Shown: positions 40,101-54,900 of the stretch, one piece after another
Layout of the letters: the number at the start of each line of letters is the position of its first letter
Numbering within the stretch: position 1 is the stretch's first letter
Assembly: GCA_003993805.1 (NCBI GenBank)
Contig: RSEF01000014.1
Coordinates: 1,481,492 to 1,545,491, forward strand
Direction of reading: 5' to 3'
Length of the DNA: 64,000 nucleotides
From: Himantopus leucocephalus
Lineage: Eukaryota; Chordata; Aves; Charadriiformes; Recurvirostridae
Notes under the pieces: model-generated
Seen by the model: the letters and a program-made list of their open reading frames with translations, nothing else
Database searches by the model: none
What the model was told of the DNA's origin: nothing
Position numbers and translations under genes: made by a program

Positions 40101-43100
40101 AAAGTCAAATAATTCTTCCAGGCTTTCATGCATTTCATCACAACCACCCATCACAGCACAAAGTTGTACATCGAATGATTGATATTGTCTTTATTAATGA
40201 ATGTATATTGTAAAATGTTATGTTCTACTTGATGAAGACAAATTTATATTTTTCACTCAAAGCTAACAGGCTAAGATTCCTCTTTCTAGATATTATGTAC
40301 AGTGTGACAGCTCTTAAAATCTATTTAAATGACCCTAATACAGCCACTGAAATGAAATTCTAGTAGTACTAAACTCTGCATTTATATTCCTATGACTTTT
40401 TAATGTTTCAAAGCCCCTTTTCCACACAGTTTATAGAGAAAAGTTGATGTTGCTAATCAAAATTTCACCTTTTTCCAGCTGTACCTGACTACTTCCTTCT
40501 GACTAGATCAAAACACTTTCCACCAGCTGTTTGTGATTACAAAGTAATAGGATGAAGTAATTCAAACAGTTTTCAGATATATTGACAAAACATCTCACAA
40601 GGTTTTTCATTTTCATTGATTCAGCATTCACTGGAAAATAAAAGCCCTTTCTCTTCTGAAATTTTTAATGCTGTTATGCTTAGTAGAGTGAGTGAGAAAA
40701 CACTCTAGAACATATTAAAAAAAAATTCCAAACTTATCCTGACTTTTATCATTGTTGCATTCACCTGGGTGTTAATTGTTAGTCACAAGTGACTCCTATG
40801 TGACAAGTCAGTGGGTTCCTTAGCCCAGCAAACTCTAGCAATTTTGTGAATTTGCAGCAAGGTCTATAGCCCTCAGGACACTAGAAGTTTTCACCTGCTG
40901 CCTACAATTAGCCTGTCATTTGATATTCTCTGCTCAGGTGAATTCACTTAAAGATTGAATTAAAAGCTCCTTCCAGATCAGGACTAAAAAGTACCATCAG
41001 TTTCACAAACAAGAAAACCCCATTCCCCATCTATACATAGCACGCCTTGTACTAGCCAAATTCAATGCTATTAATAACTTACTTTCATAAGCATTCATAC
41101 AACACTTAAAACTAAAAACTCTGAAAAGTGTTGAGGTATATTTGTTTTTTCTAATCTTCAATGCTACCTAGCTACTAGCAGGGTTATAAAAGCACAGCTT
41201 TGAAGGAAAGAAAAAACATCAGCTATCAGAAGTTTTGTGTTAATCGGAAAAATACCTACTATTCTTTTGACCTCAGTGTGCAACTTCAGTGCAGCTCCAA
41301 TGCAAACTGAAGCTACCACTGGTTTTATACAAAAGAAATTCTCATGTGCTTCATTCAAGCAAAGTGAACATATTAACTAATCATACCTCTCCATATGCAC
41401 ACACACAAAGGAGTCTCATAAAACCTGCTGGGTTCGTTATGTCCTGCCGGCTGACTTGAATGTACATCAAAGTGCCACTGCCTTGAAAAAAGTATAGTAA
41501 CTTTCACATAAAGCCAACAGCAGCTGCAAGCAACACCGAAGACTGTATTTGTTTTCCTTTAAGATAAACTGCTTCTTTATGTGTATTCCCCAACCCAAGA
41601 GAGTGATTTTGCAGTTTTCAAGGGTACAAAGTGTCTATAGCATTTGGTACTTAGGAGATGTTTTAAAAGGGCAAACTTACTAAGCATTAAAAGAGGCTGC
41701 TTTGCAAAGCCATTCAGAAACACAGTTAAAGATTTAAAAATATATATATATCTCTCTTCTTGACTTCCCTATCAGTAAACAGAAATTAACCTGTATTAGG
41801 AGTTAGAAAATAATTAATATGAGAAGACTTTTCAAACCACTAACAAAGCCCCAGGAAAATATAAATCCCTAACACAATTCACACCTCCAGCACAAATAGA
41901 CATTAATTCCTATTTTGCTGGGAGAGAAAATAAGTCAGAGAAGTTGGGAGAAACCCCTTCTGATTTGCAAACTGCAATGTCAGGCACCTATATTTATATA
42001 TGGATAACCCCATAAGTCACCAGATATTCAGAAAATAGCACCATGCCCAAAGTATTTGGTATTGGCAAAAGGAAGGATTTTCTGTTTACTTCTGCAAATC
42101 CATTTCTTGAGTTTCACTTCTATGTTACTATCAGCATTTGGCAAAAAGTGATCTAGAGATATGTCAATGTTTTTTTACTCTGAGGCAAACCTTTTTCTGA
42201 CAGCCAGTATTATTATTTCTCCAGGGCCCTGCTCTGCCATCATTAGTTATATTGAATAACCCTTTCAGCCATGATGGCCATAGCAGGTCTAAAGCAAGTT
42301 AGGGTGTTTCCAGGCTGTGCCAGGGAATGCAACATGCTCTCTGTGCCTGTTCCTTACCGTCTTTTCACAAGGTAGGAGTCAAACAAACAGTCTGCCTGGG
42401 CTAGCAAGTATCAGGGTAGCTAGTTTCCCAGCTCAGCCACTCTTAAGTAGTAAAGAAAGAGCTTTAACTTTAAAAAAAAAAACTCAAAATAATATAAGGA
42501 AGGGAGGTGGAGACATCGTACCTAGCTAGAAGCAGGAAAAAATATGGCTTGGGAAATCTGAACAAATGTTTTCTAGGATTTAACTAAAAAGAAATTACAT
42601 CAATCCTTTGACAAAATTAAGTCTGTGAACCACTTCAAGAGGAAAGTTGGAATTTTGAAGGACAAACTGCAATAGATCAGGACTAAAATGCTGTTTAAGT
42701 AAATGGTCTGTTGTTCCCTGTTGGCAGCTCAACCAGTACTCCTAGCCACAGGACAGGCTGCTGAGCGCCAGTCAGTTGAAGCCGTGTGGTTTGCTGTGCT
42801 CCTCGGGAGGGCAAGGGCAGCAGGCTGAACTGCACAGCAAACCCACCAGGAGTCGCAGCTGAAACTGAGCACGACAGATTTACAAGTGGCACAGGCTGCT
42901 CCATTTATTATTTAAGGCTTGCAATAAATATTTGCATTACTTGATATCTGAGAGAGAGCATACAATAACCCACAGTACTCCTTTGTAGCAATTATACCAC
43001 ACAGAAATTTCAAACCTGGACCTATTAATTTAATAACATCCTATTTTTTGCTCATAATTACCTCTTCCCTTCTCTCCCAAACTTGGGGAAGCATAGGCTG

Positions 43101-45633
43101 CAACCCATCCATTGAAACTTTTCTTGTGTCATCTGTAACAGCAATAAACTGTGGTAAACTACACAAGTATTACAAAGCAGCTTCTGAAAAATGAAGACTG
43201 TATGTAGTGATTAATCTAATTGTTCCTTGAATAACAGAGAAGTTGAATGACAAGGTACGTGGAATACACTTGAATATTCAGTAGACTGTCACTCTGTTAC
43301 TTACTGTTTTCAAAATAATCTCTTTGCAGTGTTACGACAGCTATTGAACTTCCAGTATTGGAGTTTTCTGGTGTGCCTTTTAATTTCTTTATAAACAGAA
43401 TAGGAATATGGCAAAAATCTTCACTATTTAGAAAAGGGTCAAGAAACACACCAGCAAACTAAAGAGCATAAAGTTTAACATCTGTTGCACAATAAATCTT
43501 GAAAGCTGTCTTGAGGTGTGCAGGAAGAACACCTGCGCATACACAGTTAACAAGCTTACTAGCATTGCTGAGACTAGACTACTGTTTCAATGGATTTGCT
43601 TTCAGAAAGCAGCATACTGTTCTCAGAGATGCATTGGTTTTGTGTAGTGATAGAATCACATTAGAACTTTTAATGTACAAGACAAACACAGGCAGGCATT
43701 AGAGGCCTGTCTCGAGTGCCTGCCCCACCAAACATGTCCTTTCAGACATTGGAGCCAAGTAGTTAGATAGCACCTGGCCGTTAAAGAGACACCTAATGAC
43801 TCAGGCAACCAACAGCTCCTTCTTAGCAAGAAGATGGTTTCACAAAATCACCGAGTTGGTGACTTAGCTCTGCCAGTGTAGGTAGCAGTCCACACAGCAC
43901 GCTTAGAAACTAGTTGTAGAGGCTCAGATCAATACAGAGTCAAAAATGATATTTTGCTAGAAGACAATGTGCTGAAGAAAGAGTGTTAGCATGCACAAAA
44001 ACCATGAAAAAACAGTAGTCTCTCCCTTCTTTTCACTATGCAACCTAATTTTTTTTTTTTTCCAGGGCAGTAACTTTTAAGCTACTAAGAACTCAGGTCA
44101 GCTCAGAGACACATAAGGTGTCTCCTCCGGAATTTCACAAGCTCATGACTTTACCTAGATGTGCAAACACTTGGTCCAGCATTGTAATTCCAGTAGTTCG
44201 TGGGGTATGAGATCCCAGCTCCACCAATTCCTGTGACAAGACTCCCAAGTGTCATCCATGGATACAGATGTTGCTGTCTCTATGCCTGTCATGGCACATT
44301 GTAAGATCAAACCTCACAGCCCTGCTTTAACTTAATCACATGGGAAGCCTCTCTGCCAAAAAATTTCACCTACACATTTCAACTCCATCCCTTAAATTTC
44401 ATATCTGACAATAAATTTGGTATATGTTTCTGTATAAAGTATTCCTATTTAAAAGGAAGTTTTCATTCACACAGCTTTCAGGTATTGAAATTAAGACCAA
44501 GCTGTGACAAACCTCCCCAAAAAGCCCCTCATATAATGTACAAAAGGCAGGGACAATGTAACAATAGAAATGGATTACTTGTACATAGGGAGAATGTAGA
44601 TGATCCCACATCAGGACTCAAGAGAGAATTTAGGGTATAGAGTGCCTGAAAGCAGAGCATGCTTTCAAACTCAGCCACTGTATCCATGGGCTTCTTGGTC
44701 ACTATTCACACAAAGGACATTAGTACGCACGGGTCTCACACCTCAGGATACAGCAGCCAGTCCAGAGAAAGATATCTCTGACAGGTCTTACAAGTGACCT
44801 GCTTTCTTTTGTTCTAGAACTGCAGTACTAGATGGGGTTTGCCTGCAGGCCACCTTGCTTGCAACATACTGGACAACACATAAAATTTCACACAGCAGGG
44901 GACAGATGACGCAGTCACAGAGTAAGACCCTGGAAATACCTCTGTTTAAGGCTAGTCTCCCAAACATGACCATTATAGGTCTCCTGCAATGACTGGCAGC
45001 CAAACATGCACATGTCTAAGCCCAAGCATATGTGTGTAGCTACACCCACTTAACTTTTAGTCAACTTCTCATCTATTACCATATTAAAACCTAAAAAACT
45101 GCAAGATCTAGCTACTGCTTATTTTCTCTTCTAGCTAAACTTTAAATCCTGTGCTTGCATCCAAGATCGATTACCAGAACTTTCTTCTGCAGCACTTCAG
45201 AAGAATAAAATACTCAGACTGAAATGTTGAGGAAAATTCTGCTGCTAGGCTTCAAATTAAAAAGACAAAAACAATGTGTTCAAGGCCAAAGTATAACTCA
45301 TCTTACAAGAACAAAATGTCTTGTGGAGAATATGCTATAGATTTCCATTGCCTTGGGAAGAGAGAAGGAAGTTGAACAGAAATATTTGCAATGAAGAATT
45401 TAAAAATTAAATACCTTGTTTACACATATGAAAGTATAGATGCAGTATAAGAACAAAGCGAATACAAAAACAGGTAAACAGAACATATCAGCCATGACAA
45501 GAAAAACAAGTATAGTAGGTTAGTGACATAACCTGTCAGGTGCCTCTTCTTGTCCTTCCAATCCTTAAAATAATCAGAAAATTAATGAACATTTTTTCCA
45601 TGCTGCAGGAAAAACAGGTTATGGGAATGGTAG
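34119..45633. other. Long non-coding stretch, no gene recognised
   Basis: It includes a perfect hairpin at 35422-35443 (8-bp stem GGTAAAGG / CCTTTACC, 6-base loop), an N plus poly-A at 35551-35567, a C run near 36272-36279, and an A5(TA)n stretch at 41736-41751. A 17-base match to the CR1 3' end (TTGAATAACCCTTTCAG) at about 42253 is probably coincidental or a tiny relic. Scattered open frames are short and domain-free. Confidence 0.5.
35551..35567 (+). repeat. Poly-A tract preceded by one ambiguous base
   Basis: An N at 35551 is followed by 16 As. The sequence just upstream is not recognisable as a SINE or processed gene copy. The N likely marks an uncertain homopolymer join. Confidence 0.88.
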
Positions 45634-45900
45634 TGTTGTCCCAAATCTGGGTTCTTTTAACCCAGTGTACAAGAAGCCAATATACACACAGAGGTGAGAT
45701 ATTTGTTTATTTCATTTCTGTGCAAAGGTGAGTGCTAGGTGGTGCATCCACCAAGCTAGCACACCCTGGCAGGCAAGCAGTAAGCATTCACACATTCGGA
45801 GCAACAGTTAAGCAAGAACTATCAGTACTTTCTACAGGTATACTTAGTCATCCTTATTCTCATGGGTTCTTGCTGTGCCTCATCTCTACTTAGAGTCACA
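45634..45900 (-). mobile_element. Probable retroviral LTR (solitary or fragment), minus strand
   Basis: On the minus strand the sequence reads, in order, a GTGCTAGCTTGGTGGATGC-type block, an AATAAA poly-A signal (plus-strand 45706-45711, TTTATT), then TCTCACCTCTGTGTGTATA, AGAACCCAGATTTGGGACAA and finally CA at 45634. Poly-A signal, R/U5-like spacing of about 70 bases and a GGGACAACA end are typical of avian endogenous retrovirus LTR 3' ends. The bases outside (plus-strand GGTAG at 45629-45633) do not look like a tRNA primer-binding site, which favours a solitary LTR. The other end is uncertain: TTTCTACA at 45829-45836 followed by GGTAT is a near match to the flanking GGTAG and would give an LTR of about 203 bp. 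Confidence 0.5.
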
Positions 45901-48900
45901 GCATTCTCTTTTTACTACACATGCTCTGTGAGAAGGGAGCTTTTTTTAGTAGGGGGCTCTTCCTACCCAAGGGCAAGTGTTTTTTTTTTTACTATGTTAA
46001 TTGGGATAATTCACTCATAGTTCAAATTACTTCTTTGGCCTTGTTAGCAATTCTGTTCCCTTCATGCTTACCTCAGTATTCCTTTATTTTGGCTATGGTA
46101 TCCTCCAGTTCTTTCTCAAGGGCCATATCTTGCTAACTATTTACAGAGGTTAATTTTACCCTTTACTTCTAGTATTTCTCCAACAATAACACTTGGTCAG
46201 ATTCCAAGGCCACATACCAGGAATATGAGAGGTTACACCTCCTTAGGGGATCCAATTCAAAACAAACCACTGGCTCCACACCCCTATACAAAAAGCAAGG
46301 CTAGATACTCCCCTGCAGAACCACTGGTGGCTTCATTTGCCATATCCCTTTAAACATGAACAGCAGTCAGTTACAATACCCTGAAGGGAAGGCTCTCCTT
46401 CCTACGTTACATCTTCCTTTTTGCAGTGAAAGAAAACCTTGCCTTGGCCCAAGGCTCAAGGACTGTCTCTGGCCAAGACACCAAAAGCAGACACTCATAT
46501 CCATAACACAGCTTTTACACTTTTGCAAAGCTCCCTGGAGGTTTCATCTCCACTTTTGGTAAGTTTACCATTGTTGTGACCCTACAAGCACAAATTTCAT
46601 GTGACCCAGTCCTGGAAGATAAAAAGGATGCTAGAATAGTCACCATGTATGTGCTCTAGATAAGCTTCTGTGTTGTTGCCCACGACACCTATAAAAGGTT
46701 GACATGGCCAGATGCTTCAGTTACATGATTCATAAGCTTTGATAGTAAAAGTGGGGCTCAGATATCATTACATGTGAAATTCTTGACTACCAGAAGTAGA
46801 TAATCTGCAATTCCTCTGCTTATTACAGCAGAACTAACTTAATTTTTTTTCATTATTTTTCTTTATTTGTTTAGTAGACCAGATAATGCACAGCTTCTGA
46901 AAAGTGTTTTTTGGTTTGCACTGACCCATAGAAAAAAGCATCCTATAAGTGTGAGATTAAGGCATTTTAAAGTTAACACAGGCACCTTGACTCATTTTTA
47001 ACATGAAGGTTCAAACTGCTTCTCCAAGCAAAATACCTGAAGCATCTAGTCCAATATTTCTTGTGTCTGCTCAGTTGAACATGCTGGCATATGCTTATCT
47101 CTTGCAGATCCCAGTTGGTCCAGCACTTCACCCCTCCTATTGCTACTGCATAAGCGTAACCACTGAAACAAGATTAGCACTTTAAGTCTGTAGCAAGTAA
47201 TTGGGTGTGGGTGTGTGTGTGTTTTGTTTGTTTAGTTGAGTTTTTCATTTGTTTTTGTTTGTGGGGTTTGGTTTTTTTCTCCTTTTTTTCCCTCACAGTG
47301 GGTTTAGATTTAGCAGGACTACTCCCATTTTTCATAGTGACTTCAGCCCTTTCACACAACACATTTTATTTTATTGTTGGCTCGCCTTTTAAAGAAATTT
47401 TCTGGTTATATCCAGAGAGAAGGAGAAGACAGCACTAGGAAGCAGAAATTATGTTTTTAAAAGCCTGTAGTAGAAGGAGTAAGTGATCACAAAAGGGATT
47501 ATTTAACAATCACTGTCTTCTCTTTTGCAAATCCTTTTCCTCTTACACACTTTGCTCATGGAAGCTTAAAGGGATCGCTGCTGCTGAGGGAACACCCATC
47601 ATCTACTGCAAAGGCACAACCCTTATCCAGAACCACACGAAGCACATTAAGCTTCCAAATGGGACTGCATTTGATGAGGTGCCTACAATGCAACAATCTG
47701 TAGGGGGGACAGAATGCTGTTAGTCTTCGGATGTCTCACATTCCAGGCCCAACCATTCCATTGCATCTTGCATATTCCCTCCCAGTTCTCTTGCTCCCCA
47801 CACCCCTGAGCCAGACATCTGCTGTGTCTCTGGAGTCACTGCCAGACCCATACACTGTGGGGATGAAATGCAGGAGGTCAGAGAAATTCAGTTTCTTTAA
47901 GAAGAAGGGGAATGAGAGCAGCCAGGTTCTGCTACATCATGTTTGCCTGCAACAGTGACCTCAGTCTCAGCAAGTTTGTAGACCTGTTACAGCAATACCT
48001 TCAACAAGACCTAGCACCCTCAGGGACTGCACAACAAAAGGGGTGGTATGAGGAGGAAGAAGAACAGGACTCTGTAGCCTGTGTATGTGCATGGTATGTA
48101 TCATGTAGTAGTATAGGTTATAAAATCCTGTCCTCGCTGATAAGAATACCTGGCTATATTATATCATTATAGAAGTGCTTCATTATTAGTATGACATTAC
48201 ACAGGGCAGAACTCTTAATCAAGATTAAGGACACAAATGCCACATAACTTGAACCTTTGAATTATGCACACTGAAATCACTCAACAGCAGCTGTGTCTTG
48301 GTCATAAAAACCCTGGCAAAACAGAATTATTTGGTGTGCATTCAATGTGAGCAACCTGAGCCCAGGTGAATTAAACAGAAAGATCTTAATTCTGAAACAC
48401 TCTTGTCTGAGATTTACCATCAGCCCCCCTGCCCCATGTTCAAATGACCCAACCAGTCCCCTCGCAGCAGCTGTCCCAATGGTATTATACAGAATTTGTA
48501 ATATCTCTGCAGAAAGGGGATAATGCATTTGTGTTCATACTCTGCAATATTTCATTTGTCATAAAAATCAATAGAAATTTTCAGAAAGGGCATTTTGTGC
48601 TCCGAATGTGCTAATGTGACATTCGCTGGGCCAAATTCATCCCTGAAGCAACAACTGGCTTCCTGGAGTTCGTGCTGTGCCTGATTCAACACAAGAGTAC
48701 AGTCTTTTCTTCTGCTATTGGCAACAGGGGAAATTCCACCCTTGGTGATATGCAGAAGAGAGCAAAGAAATTATGACAGTTCCACTTTAGACTTGCCATC
48801 TTTGTTTCAGTTTGTCATTCTCAGCCTCTTCCCAAATAAGATAGACAAGTTCGTCTTTCGTGATTCACTCCCCACCACCCACTCCTTGGAGACTAGCGCT

Positions 48901-51900
48901 GCATCTCTTACTTCCTAGTGGGAGTTTCACGTACTTGGGCTGATCCACAAACATGTTATGTCTACAACCTCATTCAATTTGCATGCTAAAAGTTCCACCC
49001 CGGCCAAAACCTCAGCCACCCACAATTCACAGCACATCAGGGGATTTCAGAGGTCCCATCTATTGATGGGCTCTAAGAACAGGACAAAGACCATTAATTT
49101 GGTGGATATGAACAATTAAGAGAATGAGTTCACCACAAACCTGATTGCCCCAGATCCTCAAGAGAAACAAGCTGGCTTCACACAGAGCCAACAGCTGTAT
49201 GCCACCCTGCAGGGCAAAGACTCAGGCATATCAACAGGACATACCTTCTACTAAACCTCCAAGGTCAGCTTTGAACACCACCGCCTTCCGCTGGGACTTA
49301 GAGATTGATTGGGTGAAGGTAAGTTAGAGCTCCAGCCTTCTGCCAGAGCACTTTGGCAAGAGAAAAAACTTAATTACAGGAGACATGCAGGCTTCCAAGA
49401 GGAACGAAAACTACACTTTGTCAGAGAGATAGAAACAAATAGCTTTCCAAATGCTCAAAAGATGCAGTTCGGCAGTCACAAGCTAGTGATCACTAGCAGA
49501 GCTGTGCTAAGGATTGTTCAATATAAACACGTTAAAAGTCACAGGCAATTCCTCAACCAACACCCAAAAAACCCTTTTAGTAGCTCATTTCCACACTATT
49601 CTGTCCCTTTCATGGGACTCCGTCCTTTCCACCTGTGGCTCAGCCTCACACCCCCTCACTGAGGACTGCCCAGCTAGATCTCTGGTTGGGCATCTAGTTG
49701 TGTCCAGGCTCCCATCCTCCAACCAGCACTGGCTGATAGTCCTCTGCCTGGCCAGTATAGTTCAGCAGTTTGGTTTCCTGGGGTCCAAAAATCACAGAGA
49801 GGGTGGCCAGCTTTTCCACAGCCAGTCCTGGGCAGTTGCGTCTACAGCTACTGTTAGGTTTAGAAATAGAAGCTGGTAAGCACCCCAGGCAATCCCTTTC
49901 ACCTCCACTGCCATCTAGTGCAGTTTAAGAGAAAATAAAAATCCACAAAAGCAGCAACCATGCACTAGTCGCAATAGTTGCTGCAAATCCCACCACTGCT
50001 TTTCATCTCCAAATGAACCTAGCCTTTTAGCACTCTCCTTGATACGTCCTGGAATCCACAAGCACTGCCGTAGAGGATAAGTTACTTGAAGTTCAGATGG
50101 ACCTGAACAGAAGCTAGGGTCAGAGACCACACATCTGTCAACAAAAAAAAGAAAGCAAAACCCTAATCTATGTCTCCACAGACCAGGTTCTTTGGTTTGC
50201 CAGAGAGAACAGCCTCCTTCATGCAGTCTTTCCTCAGACAGCCAGACCCGTGCTGAACCAACACCACCAACTCCTCTGCAGCCAGACATAGGGCCAGTCC
50301 AAACAAAGGTGAAGGTAGCAAGGGAGAGGAAACACCCACATAACTGCTGGCCATAGCAAGTCACTGGTTCAGATAGGTGCAGTGAATAAGCCCTCTGTCA
50401 GTGTCAGGTATTTCTTATATGTTGATGGATTTTTGATGTCCCGCAAGAAAAACACCACACTAATATGACACCAACCCGGAAACCAGAGCTCAAGCGACAA
50501 GAACAACTTGTTCCATCCTTACAAAAAGCAGATGTGCTTGTGTAACACTGTACTAGTGCCTCCGTGTTGACCATGGATTACTGAAAACGTACAAAGGATT
50601 TGATCTCATACTAGATTATTTTTAAAGAATGTAGAGGGCTTTGGTTTACTGTTGAAAAGCTTTTAGACACTGGATATATAATTCATCTAAACAGTATCTG
50701 CTCTATTAGAGATGAATTCTGGACAGGTTAATACCACCCTGTCACACTTTTCAATGAGCAGCATCCTTATCTTGCCCATGTAATTCAAATATTATATATA
50801 TAAAAAGCTGGGAGGAAAAGCCATGAGAGATGGAAGAATGTTAAAGTGAAATAGAATTAAAATGCATTTACAGTCAGGAAAGCAAGTAGTAGAAAAATGG
50901 CACAGTACTCCACAGCAAAGCTGTACAAGCAAATTCATTTTTAGTTCACTAACAGAACAAAAAAATTGTTTTTACTCACAACAACATAGTGTTACTTTAT
51001 CCTTATTTAAATAAAGGTAAAGCGTTTTGAAATTAAAAGTCTTTGCAAGTGAAGAATCTAAATGTTATGCTTTTTAACTTCCATACTGTCCTCCCTGACC
51101 CCAACAAAAGAGTTAAGTAGTTTCAGTTGACAAAAAAAAAAATTGTCCACAAAATAGCGAACACATCCCCTTCATTAAGTCTCAGCACACCTAACCACTT
51201 TGCACATTCAGAGGTGTCTGTTGCAGTTTTTTCCCCACATATGAGCATCTTAAAGTTAACTCCACCTGAAAGCTCCTGATGCATACAGCCTTGATAATAA
51301 CTCTCTCCCACTACTGTCCAGTAGTGATCTCCAGCTTTTCAATCAGTGTTACAGATCTACTGTGATATTGAAGAGTTAAACAGTACTTACTTGCACATAA
51401 TCTTTATGAAAGAAATGTGAAGATTGTGCCATTGTTTCCCCCTCTACCTCTGCAATAGAAAAAAAAAATAAAAAGGCTTAGGAAGCCAGGTAAAAGTTAC
51501 ATAGATTGCAAGAAGAGACTTGTGAACAATTCACAGCTGCAACAGTTCACGTATAAACACAAGCATCTAGTCTATACTTTTTTTTTTCCAGTGTCCGTGT
51601 ATACATACTAAGGACAAAGTACATCCGTAATTTTCAGGGCTCCAAAAGATACCTAAGGATTAGAAATACATTTTTCCTAAATATGTCTTGATTTAACATA
51701 AAAAATTCTATTCTCAGCTGTAAAAAAAAATAATAATAACAAAGTTTGGATGTCAAAGCTAAGCTGTTAGTCTAAATTTGAAATGTGACTTTTTGGAATA
51801 ACTAACATCAAGCGGACATTATTCGTTTTAACATCAGGTTACAGGGATATTTTCTTTCATAACTTTGCAAGTTTACTGCAGAACAGCTATTTCATAGAAG

Positions 51901-54900
51901 CCACTTTGCATCCTTCCTAAGCTGCTATAAATAAAACATTCAAAAAATCTCTACTCCAGTGATTCTCTTTTCCATCACAATTTGCTTGAGGTGTTATTAA
52001 AAAAAGTAATCTATTGCACAACAAAATGTAAGTGGAGCTCATGTGTTCAATCAGCACTCCCACCTCACAGGAACAAATTCTATTTTCAATAATGTTAATT
52101 ACTTTTCTTAACAGTCCTCCTCTTCTGTATTTTCAGCTCCCATCTTAAGTCATCACATAAACTTCTGCTAGGGTAACCCGTAACTGTTTGAGACAGATTA
52201 ACACAGTAAAACTATTTCAAATTGATTGGTTTATTATTTACTGAAGGATCAGATCACTGCTGGCAGTTGGTAAATGCTTGCTATTTAGGAAGCAATCTAA
52301 TTATTTGGTATGTTTCTAGTTAAACCTGTTAATAGTCCGTGTCCATATAGTGGTTTGGAGCTCTTAACTGCTCGGTAAGATGCTCAGACTTGTTGGTGGG
52401 GGCGATGTTGCATTGCATGTGACATTGTATCTAATACAGCAATAACACATTTCACATTGTAACTAATTACTAGCAATGAGAAAACACCTAACCCCACTTA
52501 AATCGATAAAAGTGTTGCTACTGCCTTCAACACAGCCTGGGGTTTATGTATCCTCTAGCATTAAGGTAACCCATGTGAATTTCTAGAATCCAACTGTTTT
52601 TCAGAGCTCCAACCCTGCTCTTGTGGATGCAGGCTCATTATTTAATCTACCCTTCCGAAATGGGAGGGAGTTTAGACTGATGTGACAAGAACCCAAGATT
52701 TTGTGGAATAGTCAGGTTTCAATTCAGGTCTATCTCTAACTGCTACAGCACTATGTACTGCAGGGGGGGAGCAGAACAAGCCCACCTGAACAAAATAAGT
52801 AGAAAAAAACCATAGTAATATAGAGTCATGATCTAAGGATCACAGATTTTTTTTCCTACTGCAATATCCAAATCGCTTTTTTCCTTCACTCCAGCTTCAC
52901 ACAAACCCAATGCAATCAGGAATTTCACGATATAGAACAACTAAATCTTCCATCCATAACAGTAATTGGATCCAAGAAAAGGGTCAGACTGACTCTGTCT
53001 ATATCATCCAGTAATTCAGGGATGCAGTAGGCAATCAGTAACTGAAGCAGTTGGTGCTAAGGCACTTTGTAAAAAATATAAGCCTTTTTTTTTTTACTCT
53101 GTACTAGGCTTCGCTTGGTCCCCTATGTTATATGTTTCACCACGCACGTTTTGAAGATGTTGTGCAGACACCTTTGAAGAGCACCTACATCAGCAGTTGG
53201 AGTGCACCTACAGTGGAGCTTCTTGATTCATTTTGGAGAAATCTGAACTATCACATGCACTGCACTAAAGTCATTCTGCAAATACTAACATGTAGTAAGC
53301 GTAGATGACTGGAAGGTTCAATTCAGGATAATAGTGCAGTTTTGAAGTTAAATGCTAAGAGAATCAGCCATTCATTGACTTTTACAGCTTTTGATTAAGT
53401 CTCCACCATTTCATCAGTACAGTACCCAAAACTCTAAGAAAAGTTACATAGGAGTCAGATTTCTAGACCAGCTATTGTCTAAGTAAAAAGGCCCCAGGAA
53501 TCTATAGAAGCCATAATCACCATATACCAGTGCCATCATTGTCAGGAAATAATGTCATGTTTGTTTTAAGAGCCAGGAGGAGTTTTTTTCACCCCCACCA
53601 ATGGGTACCTGAAAAAGAAATCATGCCCCTCTGGCACTTGGTTGAGACTGACACCATAACAATCAGTTAATCAGGAAAATCTTGTCAGTCTCTGGCTTTA
53701 CACACTGGATAGTTACTAATGACTGTCCTGTAAATCTCATAACAGAGTTGAATAGGAATGGTAAATAGTTAATCCATAATTTTTTAAAGTCACCCATAAA
53801 AATTAGGATACGATGCCATAAGGATCTTTTATATGCTAAGAGAAGAGTTTGTCATCTAAATGCACCAAAGATGAGAAAAAGAGGATACTAATGCTTATTT
53901 TACAAGTGTAAAATTATTCTTCTAACTTTTAGAATAAAAAAACAATTGGTATAACTGAGGATTGCACTAACCTGGGCTATTTATTTAATTGAAAGGACAA
54001 CCTTTCTGTATAAAACTTGTGCACAGCAACAACTTGGACATCACCACACACTTACCAACATTTTTCGGGGAGAAGTAGCCTACTATCTACAGAAAATTAT
54101 CCATGCGAAGTATCTGACTTCCCCCCCAGCCTACCCACCCCGCAGCGAGCATCTAAAATGATAATTAAGTGGCATTACAAGCCATCACCAAAGCTTTCTT
54201 TTCTCTTCACATAATCCCATATCCAGAGATATTTTGTTTAGCTTCCTTTTATACCATTACATAGGCAGCAGGCAGTATTTGGTCACCAACTGTTCTACCA
54301 TAACCCTTGGTCTGGCTGCAAGAAAGGGGTCTGTTGTACTCTTGATCATTACCCACATCTCTGTCATATTACATCTTTTGCTTTTATTATTGGCAAACTT
54401 AAGCAAGTGTCTTACTCCATTTTGTGGCCATTATAATTTCCAGCTGGAGATAGCAAAAGGCTGCAGTGTCTAATGAGAAAAAGTAGATATTAGGTATTGA
54501 TGTACACTTCTGACTCTGTAATTCAGTAGACTTAGCAAACGTAGTATTCTCATTTCTGCCTGCATTCTTCATCATGTGTTCAAGTATGATTATACAGACT
54601 GCTTAATATTTCTGAATTAAGTAAAACGAGCCTCTTGTGGCTGGAGATGTTTATTATTCTAAGTATTTTAGGTTGTTAGGCTAATTTTATATAAATTACT
54701 ATCCACTACCTGACACCCTTAGTATTTTTCACTGATATGCCTTCAGGGTTTTATTTTAGCCTAAAGTCAACTTTGCTGAAGCAGTGTATAAATTCCCTTT
54801 CAATTTACCTATAATTTTACCATTAACAATTCTTCACAGCTGTTCAGATATAGCACATCCCTAATAATACTCAGTGATAGAGACACTTTTTATTCCCTAT

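Noticed and set aside
42250..42275. 17-base match to the CR1 3' end (TTGAATAACCCTTTCAG)
   Set aside because: The flanks do not continue the similarity well, so it is too short to call a CR1 copy.
49915..50364. 149-codon minus-strand frame rich in Cys and Trp
   Set aside because: No domain or family resemblance, and frames of this length are expected by chance.
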